Source of the DNA: Piscinibacter gummiphilus
Lineage (GTDB): Bacteria > Pseudomonadota > Gammaproteobacteria > Burkholderiales > Burkholderiaceae_C
Assembly (NCBI RefSeq): GCF_002116905.1
Contig: NZ_CP015118.1
Coordinates: 3,224,001 to 3,288,000, forward strand
Direction: 5' to 3'
DNA: 64,000 nucleotides
The notes beneath the pieces are model-generated. The model was not told where the DNA came from. It saw only the letters and a program-made list of their open reading frames with translations, and did not search any database. Made by a program: the position numbers and the translations under genes. Positions 57,863-64,000 of the stretch are shown here, one piece after another; positions within the stretch are counted from its first letter, which is position 1, and each line of letters begins with the position of its first letter.

Positions 57863-60800
57863 TCAGCGCGGCATCCACACCCGCACGAGGGACAGCAGCT
57901 TCTCCACGTCGAGGGGCTTGGCGATGTAGTCGTTCGCGCCGGCCGCGAGGCACTTCTCCTGGTCGTCCTTCATCGCCTTCGCGGTGAGGGCGATGATGGG
58001 CAGCTTCTTGAGCCCTTCGCGCTTGCGGATCTCGCGCATCGCGGTGAAGCCGTCCATCTCCGGCATCATGATGTCCATCAGCACGAGGTCGGCGGCCGGG
58101 CCCGTGCCGCCGAGGCCGCGGTCCAGCACCTCCAGCGCCTCGCGGCCGTTGCGGGCGATCTCGATGGTGGCGCCTCGGGGCTCCAGCACGCTCGACAGCG
58201 CGAAGATGTTGCGCGCGTCGTCCTCCACCACGAGGATGCGCCGGCCTTCCAGCGCCGCGTCGCGGTCGCGCACGGCTTTCAGCATGCGCTGGCTCTCCGC
58301 GGGCAGGGCGGACTCCACCTGGTGGATGAACAGCGTGACCTCGTCCAGCAGCCGCTCGGGGGAACGGGCGTCCTTGATGATGATCGAGCGCGAGAAGCGG
58401 CGCAGGTCCAGCTCCTCGTTGCGCGTGAGCGAACGGCCGGTGTAGACGATGACGGGCGGGAACGACACGTCGTCCTGCTCGGACATGCGCTCGAGCAGCT
58501 GGTAGCCGCTGAGGTCGGGCAGGTTCAGGTCCATCACCACGCAGTCGAAGGTGGTGGCCTGCAGCTGCGCGAGCGCGTCGGCCGCGTTCGCCACGTCGGT
58601 GATCTGCACGTCGGCGTGGTCCAGCAGCAGGCGGATGCTCTCGCGCTGGCGGGCGTCGTCCTCCACCACGAGCACGCGGCGCGTGTTCTGCGTGAAGCGC
58701 TCCTCCAGGCGGCGGAAGGCCTCGGCGAGTTCCTCGCGCTTGACCGGCTTGAGCGCGTAGCCCACGGCACCGAGGCCGCGCGCCTCCTGGCGGTAGTCGG
58801 TCACGGACATCATGTGGACCGGGATGTGCCGCGTGGTCGCCGACCGCTTGAGCTGGTCGAGCACGCCGAGGCCCGAGTGGTCCGGCAGGTTCACGTCGAG
58901 CAGGATCGCGCTCGGCCGGTACGTGGCGGCGGCCTGCAGGCCTTCGCCGGCGGTGGGGGCCACGACACACTGGAAGCCCAGCTCGTGCGCGACGTCGCGG
59001 AGGATGGCCGCGAACCGCGGGTCGTCCTCGATCACGAGGATCAGCCTCGAGGCCGGGCTCAGCCGCTCGCGGTCGTCCTCCGGGGCGCTGTCGTCGCGCG
59101 CCGGGGGCGGCGGAAGTTCGGCGGGCACCACGGGCGGCGGCGGCGACGGGGTGCGGTCCGGGCGGCCGGCCGCCGGCCCCGGGTACTCGGCGGGCAGGGT
59201 CAGGGTGAACTGGCTGCCTTCGCCCGGTGTGCTTTCCACCGAGATGTCGCCGCCCAGCAGGCGGGCGAGGTCGCGCGAGATCGACAGCCCGAGGCCCGTG
59301 CCGCCGTACTTGCGGTGCGTGCTGCCGTCGGCCTGGCGGAACGCCTCGAAGATCAGGCCCTGCTGCTGCGGGGCGATGCCGATGCCGGTGTCGCGCACGG
59401 CGAAGGCCACCTGGCCGTCGGGCCGCGCGGTGACGCGCATCGAGACGGCACCGCGTTCGGTGAACTTCAGCGCGTTCGACAGCAGGTTCTTCAGGATCTG
59501 GCCGAGGCGTTGCGGGTCCGTGTGCAGGCGGTCGGGCACACCCGGCTCCACGACGGCGTCGAAGGCGAGCGACTTCTGCGAGGCCACGGGCTGCATCGCG
59601 GCCATCAGCGAGTCCACCGTGCGCGCGACGGGGACAGGCTCGGGCATCACCTCGACCTGGCCGGCCTCGATCTTCGAGAGGTCGAGGATGTCGTTGATGA
59701 GCGCGAGCAGGTCGTTGCCGGCGGACGAGATGGTGCGGGCGAACTTGACCTGCTCCTCCGTCAGGTTGCCCGGCTTGTTGTCGGCGAGCAGCGTCGCGAG
59801 GATCAGCGTGGAGTTGAGCGGCGTGCGCAACTCGTGGCTCATGTTTGCCAGGAACTCGCTCTTGTACTGGTTCGAGCGCTCCAGCGCCTCGGCCTTGTCG
59901 GTCAGCTGCACCTGGGCGAGGGACAGCTCGCTCTTCTGGCGTTCGAGCTGGTTCGCCTGTTCCTCCAGGCTCACGTTCGACTGTTCCAGCTCGGCGTGCT
60001 GCGACTCGAGCTGTGCCTGCGATTCGCGCAGCACACGGGACTGTTCCTCCAGCTCCTCGTTGCTCACCCGCAGCTCCTCCTGCTGCGCCTGCAGTTCCTC
60101 GGCCTGGCGCTGGGTCTCCTCCAGCAGCTCCTCGAGGCGGGTGCGGTCGCGCGACGAGCGCACGGCGACACCCAGCATCTCGGCCACGCGGGCCAGCAGC
60201 TCCTTGTCGTCCGGGTGCACCGGGCGCAGGAAGCCGAGTTCGACCACCGCGTGCACGGTGCCGTCGGCGATGGCCGGGGCCACGAGCAGCTCGGCCGGCC
60301 GGCCGCGACCGAGGGTCGACACCACCGGCAGGTAGCCATCCGGCACGTCGCGCACGTGCAGCGGCTGCCCGTCCTTGGCGGCCTGGCCCAGCAGGCCTTC
60401 GCCGCGGGCGACCGTGTCGGGGGCCGCCGCATGGCCGGCGACGCGCCGGAACCGGCCGTCCTCCCCGGCGACGTACACCGTCCCCACGCGGGCGCCCAGG
60501 TACCGGGCCAGGAATGCGAGCACCTTCTCGCCCAGCGCCGCCAGCCCCTGTTCGCCCTGGATGCGTGACGCCAGGCCCATCTGGCCGGAGCGCAGCCAGT
60601 TCTGGGCCTCGCGGGCGCGGTAATCGCGCGAGGTCATCGTCGCGGCCGCCAGGATCAGCACGAGCAGCAGCCCCGAGCCGCCCCACGCGACGTACGAGGC
60701 GAATCGAGTGGCCTGCCGCCATGTCTCCTGACGCTCGGCCAGCAGGCGCTGCTCTTCGTTCCTCAAGTCCAGCACCAGGGTGCGGATCTGGTCCATGACC

Positions 60801-61288
60801 GCCTTGCCACGGTCGGTGCGCACCATCGTCAGGGCCGCTTCGGCCTGGCCGGCACGCCGCAGCGCGATGGTCTCTTCCAGTTCCAGGAGCTTGAGACGGG
60901 AGAGTTCGCTCAACTGGCCGACGGTGCGCTGCTGCGTCGGGTTGTCGCCGGTCAGGCGGGCCAGCGCCTCCAGTTCACCATCGAGGCCGGCGCGCGCGTT
61001 GCGGTACGGATCCAGGTAGCTTTCCTGTCCCGTGAGCAGGTAACCGCGCTGGCCCGTCTCGGCGTCCTTCACCTGCGAGAGAACGCCGGCGAGCCGCGCT
61101 TGCACTTCGAGCGTGTGGGTCACCTGCCCGGCGGCGTCGGTGTTCGCCTGTTGGGCGCTGTAGGAAAAGGCGGCGATGAGGACCACGGCGAGGATGGCCG
61201 CGAGAAATCCTGCGAACGGGCCGGGAGGCAGGGGAGGACCGGAACGTGCATTGGGCACGGCGGCGAGGCCATCTGAAGGGGTGGTCAT
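57863..61288 (-). CDS. Giant CHASE3-GAF hybrid histidine kinase with three receivers
   Basis: This 1141-residue inner-membrane kinase has membrane segments near residues 24-44 and 197-217, enclosing a CHASE3 periplasmic domain (KDAETGQRGYLLTGQESYLDPY). A GAF domain and a long Gln/Glu coiled coil follow. HisKA has His in LANMSHELRTPLN; HATPase has NLLSNALKF, VRDTGIGI and GTGLGLSI. Three receivers close the protein (Asp in ILLDVNLP, VVMDLNLP and LVLMDIMMP). It resembles the kinase at 45955 from the GAF onward. It is divergent from the AraC gene and directly upstream of GH1. Confidence 0.93.
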   Translation of the reverse strand: MTTPSDGLAAVPNARSGPPLPPGPFAGFLAAILAVVLIAAFSYSAQQANTDAAGQVTHTLEVQARLAGVLSQVKDAETGQRGYLLTGQESYLDPYRNARAGLDGELEALARLTGDNPTQQRTVGQLSELSRLKLLELEETIALRRAGQAEAALTMVRTDRGKAVMDQIRTLVLDLRNEEQRLLAERQETWRQATRFASYVAWGGSGLLLVLILAAATMTSRDYRAREAQNWLRSGQMGLASRIQGEQGLAALGEKVLAFLARYLGARVGTVYVAGEDGRFRRVAGHAAAPDTVARGEGLLGQAAKDGQPLHVRDVPDGYLPVVSTLGRGRPAELLVAPAIADGTVHAVVELGFLRPVHPDDKELLARVAEMLGVAVRSSRDRTRLEELLEETQRQAEELQAQQEELRVSNEELEEQSRVLRESQAQLESQHAELEQSNVSLEEQANQLERQKSELSLAQVQLTDKAEALERSNQYKSEFLANMSHELRTPLNSTLILATLLADNKPGNLTEEQVKFARTISSAGNDLLALINDILDLSKIEAGQVEVMPEPVPVARTVDSLMAAMQPVASQKSLAFDAVVEPGVPDRLHTDPQRLGQILKNLLSNALKFTERGAVSMRVTARPDGQVAFAVRDTGIGIAPQQQGLIFEAFRQADGSTHRKYGGTGLGLSISRDLARLLGGDISVESTPGEGSQFTLTLPAEYPGPAAGRPDRTPSPPPPVVPAELPPPPARDDSAPEDDRERLSPASRLILVIEDDPRFAAILRDVAHELGFQCVVAPTAGEGLQAAATYRPSAILLDVNLPDHSGLGVLDQLKRSATTRHIPVHMMSVTDYRQEARGLGAVGYALKPVKREELAEAFRRLEERFTQNTRRVLVVEDDARQRESIRLLLDHADVQITDVANAADALAQLQATTFDCVVMDLNLPDLSGYQLLERMSEQDDVSFPPVIVYTGRSLTRNEELDLRRFSRSIIIKDARSPERLLDEVTLFIHQVESALPAESQRMLKAVRDRDAALEGRRILVVEDDARNIFALSSVLEPRGATIEIARNGREALEVLDRGLGGTGPAADLVLMDIMMPEMDGFTAMREIRKREGLKKLPIIALTAKAMKDDQEKCLAAGANDYIAKPLDVEKLLSLVRVWMPR

Positions 61289-61422
61289 GGGCGGCGGGTT
61301 CGCGAAGGTCTCGCCGGCCCGTTGCGGAAGGACACTCGGGGGCCGGAAGCGCGTCGGATCCTACCGCATGGCCTGAAAGGGCTGGTACGCTCGGGGTTCG
61401 TCACACCAGGGAGGGAGTTGAC

Positions 61423-62475
61423 ATGCCGACGCATCCGACAGAGATCGCCACGGCCGAGCCGTGGGACACGGTTCCCGGAATCCAGGTCACCAAGGTCGTC
61501 GAGGCCTTCGGCCGCCTCGGCATCGACGTCTCGCCCACGATGGCCGCCTTCGGCCTGCCGGCCGACGCCGCCAACGACACCCCCCTGCCGTTCCGCCAGT
61601 CCGCTGCGTGGATCGACCACGTGCTGACGACGTTTCCCCAGCGCGGACTGGGCCTGCTCTACACCGACCTGCTGACGCAGCTCGACAACGGCATCGTCGG
61701 GTACACCATCCTGTCGTCGGACACCGTCGGGGCGGCCATCTCGGAGCGCATCCGCTTCGCCGCGCTGCTGCGCCCGTACTTCGGCGTGGCGCTGCGCGAC
61801 GCGGGTGACGGCATGTCCGAGGTCGTGGTGATCGACCGCGACCCGCCTCTCGTCAGCGCGAAGACCCGGGCGTTCTTCATGGAGCGCGACCTGGCGATGT
61901 TCGCCGGCGCCGCCCGCCGCATGATCGGGCCCGGCCGGCACTTCGAGCAGGTGCACTTCGCCTACCCGGATCCCCAGCTGCGAGACCGGTACCACGAGGT
62001 GTTCGGCTGCCCGGTCCGCTTCGACCAGCCCGAGTCCCTGATTCGCTTCCGCACGTCGCTTCTCGACCAGCCGATGCGCCACGCCCACAGCGAGGCGCAC
62101 GCGATCTGCGAGACCCAGTGCGACGTGCTGCTCGCCCGCATGCGCGAGCGCGCCGGCACGGCCACCGCGCTCCGCCGCCTGATGCTGCGCCGGCCGAAGA
62201 CGCTGCCCGACCTCGAGTCGGCGGCCGCCACGATGGGCAAGAGCTCCCGCACGCTGCGCCGCCAGCTTCAGGACGAGGGCACGTCGTTCACCGAGGTGCT
62301 GGCGGACGTGCGCACCGTGCTGGCCTGCGACTACATGCGCGCCACCACGCTGGGCATCCGCGACATCGGCCGGCTCCTCGGGTATGCCGACGAGTCGGCG
62401 TTCTCGCGGGCGTTCAAGCGGGCGATGAAGCAGACGCCGCGGGAATGGCGCAACGGGCAGGGCGCCCTCCGGTAG
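61423..62475 (+). CDS. AraC-family transcriptional regulator (OruR-like)
   Basis: This 350-residue regulator has an N-terminal Arabinose_bd-type domain (~30-210) and a C-terminal AraC helix-turn-helix pair (LPDLESAAATMGKSSRTLRRQL, then IRDIGRLLGYADESAFSRAFKRAMKQTPREWR). AGGGAG precedes the ATG. Members of this subgroup often sense a small metabolite. It is divergent from the giant kinase at 57863 (134-base gap), so it could control that kinase and GH1. A hairpin follows the stop. Confidence 0.92.
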   Translation: MPTHPTEIATAEPWDTVPGIQVTKVVEAFGRLGIDVSPTMAAFGLPADAANDTPLPFRQSAAWIDHVLTTFPQRGLGLLYTDLLTQLDNGIVGYTILSSDTVGAAISERIRFAALLRPYFGVALRDAGDGMSEVVVIDRDPPLVSAKTRAFFMERDLAMFAGAARRMIGPGRHFEQVHFAYPDPQLRDRYHEVFGCPVRFDQPESLIRFRTSLLDQPMRHAHSEAHAICETQCDVLLARMRERAGTATALRRLMLRRPKTLPDLESAAATMGKSSRTLRRQLQDEGTSFTEVLADVRTVLACDYMRATTLGIRDIGRLLGYADESAFSRAFKRAMKQTPREWRNGQGALR

Positions 62476-62482
62476 GCCAACC

Positions 62483-62499
62483 GGCCACGAATCGTGGCC
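62483..62499. terminator. Inverted repeat after the AraC gene
   Basis: GGCCACGA and TCGTGGCC are perfect 8-base arms around a single A, 8 bases after the AraC stop. There is no T run, so it is either a weak terminator or an operator for the next gene. Confidence 0.4.
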
Positions 62500-62618
62500 T
62501 CGCCTGCCGGAATCAAGCGCACAAACCCGAAGAAGAGGCGATCCTCCCGCCTGTTCGGGGGATGGTCGTCACGAGGTCCCATGGAAAGTGACGGCCGCTC
62601 CGTTCGCCCACTTCCCGA

Positions 62619-64000
62619 ATGCGCATGCCCAAACTCTTCCTCCAATCCGGTCTCCGCGTCCGGCTGGCCGCGATGGCCGGCCTCGTGTTCGTGCTCGTCG
62701 CGACGGCCTGCGTCGACATGGCCAGCGCGATCCGGGCGCACCTGAATGCCGACATCGCCAGCACGGCGGCCCTGCAGGATGCGGCTCGGCGGCTGCGTGA
62801 CCACCTCGAAACCGGGCGCCAGGCCGACCTGGGCCGCGCCGGCGCCGCACTCGCGGCACCGCTCGGCGCGGTGGCGGTGCGGCAGGCCCTCGACGCGGGC
62901 GGTGGCGACACCGACGCCCTGCGCCAGGCGCTGCTGCAGGCCCGGGTGCCGGAGCAGGACGTCGGCAGCGTGCTGCGCCTGTACCGCGTGATGCGGGGCA
63001 CCGACGCGCTCGCGGGGACGGTCGCGCTGCGCAACGACGCCGACGAGGCGACGCTGACGCTCGACCGCATCGTCCACCAGCTCCAGGCGCGGGACACCGA
63101 CACCGGCCCGTTCACCGACCGCGAACGCCGCACCTGGCTGCGCCGCATCGACGCGGCGCTGCCGGAAGGCGGCGCCGGCGCCCTGGCGTTCTCCGAGCGC
63201 CTGGACCAGCCCGTGCGCTGGCTCCGGCGCACGTTCGCGGCCGCCTCGGCCCTGTTCATCGCGGCGATGGTGAGCCTCGTGCTGCTGCCGGGGCGTCCCC
63301 GCCGCGCCGTGGCCCGTTCGCGCTGGGAACGTGCGGCCGCGGCCGGCCGCGTGGGCCTCTTCGAATGGGACATGCGGCACGATGCCTTCGCGTTCGACCC
63401 GCACAGCCTCGCGCTGCACGGCTGGTCCGGCGACGCGTCGGGCGGTGTGGCCACGCGCGACGTGCAGCAGGTGGTGCATCCCGACGACCACGCGCGGTTG
63501 CGCGAGTCGGCCGCCCACGCCCGCGTCACGCGCCAGCCCTGGGTCGAACGCTTCCGGGTCATCCGCCCCGACGGCAAGGTGCGCCATGTGGAAGTCTCCG
63601 GCCGCATGGACATGGGCGAGACGGGACAGGATGTGCGCATGGTGGGCGTGATCCGCCCGGCATCCGCCACCGAACCCGTTGCCGAGACCGCCGACACCGC
63701 GGGACCGAGCCGCTGCGAGGTGCTGGCCCGCGTGAGCCACGAACTGCGCACGCCGCTGCACGCCGTGCTGGGCTTCGCGCGGCTCATCGCCAACGACCGG
63801 TCGGACCGGCTGCCCGCCACGCAGGCCCACCGGGTCGACCAGGTGCTGCGCAGCGGGGCGAGGCTGCTGCGGCTCGTCGACGACGTGCTGGGCATCCCGC
63901 CGTCCGACGGGCCGGTGGCCGGGGTCGACGACCTGCCGCCACCGCGCGGACGCGTGCTCTACATCGAGGACAACCCGGTGAACGTGCTGCTCGTGAAGGA
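62619..64000 (+). CDS. Membrane sensor protein, HisKA followed directly by REC, cut by window edge
   Basis: The frame runs without a stop to base 64000 (460 codons). It has a membrane segment at the start (LAAMAGLVFVLVATACVDMA), a ~165-residue periplasmic domain, a second membrane segment (FAAASALFIAAMVSLVLLPG) and a PAS domain (GRVGLFEWDMRHDAFAF). HisKA has His in LARVSHELRTPLHAVLGFARL. About 60 residues later a receiver begins (GRVLYIEDNPVNVLL), with no HATPase domain between. A second ATG lies at 62625. The C-terminal part lies outside, so the output is unknown. Confidence 0.85.
   Translation, partial: MRMPKLFLQSGLRVRLAAMAGLVFVLVATACVDMASAIRAHLNADIASTAALQDAARRLRDHLETGRQADLGRAGAALAAPLGAVAVRQALDAGGGDTDALRQALLQARVPEQDVGSVLRLYRVMRGTDALAGTVALRNDADEATLTLDRIVHQLQARDTDTGPFTDRERRTWLRRIDAALPEGGAGALAFSERLDQPVRWLRRTFAAASALFIAAMVSLVLLPGRPRRAVARSRWERAAAAGRVGLFEWDMRHDAFAFDPHSLALHGWSGDASGGVATRDVQQVVHPDDHARLRESAAHARVTRQPWVERFRVIRPDGKVRHVEVSGRMDMGETGQDVRMVGVIRPASATEPVAETADTAGPSRCEVLARVSHELRTPLHAVLGFARLIANDRSDRLPATQAHRVDQVLRSGARLLRLVDDVLGIPPSDGPVAGVDDLPPPRGRVLYIEDNPVNVLLVK

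Noticed and set aside
57080..60568. Open frame of 1162 codons on the plus strand
   Set aside because: Antisense shadow of the giant kinase; composition and lack of motifs show it is not a gene.
56412..60722. Open frame of 1436 codons on the minus strand
   Set aside because: It is a high-GC shadow of the kinase and GH1 genes; composition is Arg/Ala/Pro-rich with no motif, whereas the +1 frame has full kinase and glucosidase motifs.

Overview
The window is high-GC chromosomal DNA with dense genes, many 4-base ATGA/GTGA/TGATG overlaps and strong GC preference at third codon positions. Gene content (homogentisate pathway, LacI/LamB sugar loci, MerR-type CadR, a PA2169-type protein, large hybrid kinases) and protein style point to a free-living betaproteobacterium of the order Burkholderiales, probably near Rhizobacter/Leptothrix/Piscinibacter. 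That placement is inference from style, not a database match. I see no rRNA, tRNA, CRISPR array, prophage or intact insertion sequence.

Layout. 1-1028: end of a cyclopropane fatty acid synthase gene, cut by the window edge. 1147-9630: a beta-glucoside (cellobiose-like) uptake and hydrolysis locus, with a LacI repressor facing substrate-binding protein, two permeases, GH1 glucosidase, MalK-like ATPase and LamB-like porin; two LacI-type operators lie in the divergent region. 9658-12449: a cadA/cadR heavy-metal efflux pair with a classical 19-bp-spacer MerR promoter. 12480-14413: small unknown proteins, a structured non-coding region and a GNAT acetyltransferase. 14476-16250: a lytic transglycosylase plus PilT-like ATPase pair. 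16440-27152: an aromatic/tyrosine catabolic island (PhzS-like monooxygenase, hpd, branched-chain-type ABC transporter including a LivM-LivG fusion, MarR regulator, hmgA, fahA). 27189-31831: a Fur-box TonB receptor and a class A penicillin-binding protein. 31959-34377: a truncated phospholipase D remnant, a degenerate HD-domain protein, an SDR and small proteins.

34392-43375: a signalling and stress block containing an NtrC-type activator, a PAS hybrid kinase, a sigma-54 factor that may be a second copy, single-domain response regulators, a PA2169-type protein, a glutamine-rich small protein and a type IB topoisomerase. 43379-50417 (minus strand): PQQ-type sugar dehydrogenase, giant hybrid kinase, CheR, CheB and a REC-kinase whose ATP-binding boxes are degenerate. 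50577-54700: a putative secreted HExxH metallopeptidase, two small proteins and a Pat-type protein acetyltransferase. 54756-57856: a two-repeat secreted protein, a second LacI regulator and a second GH1 glucosidase. 57863-61288: a second giant hybrid kinase, paralogous to the first and directly upstream of the second GH1 gene. 61423-64000: an AraC regulator and the start of another sensor protein that runs off the edge.

The recurring theme is carbohydrate use tied to signalling. Two paralogous multi-receiver kinases each sit beside a sugar enzyme gene, and two LacI/GH1 sets are present. This is the least explained arrangement in the window.
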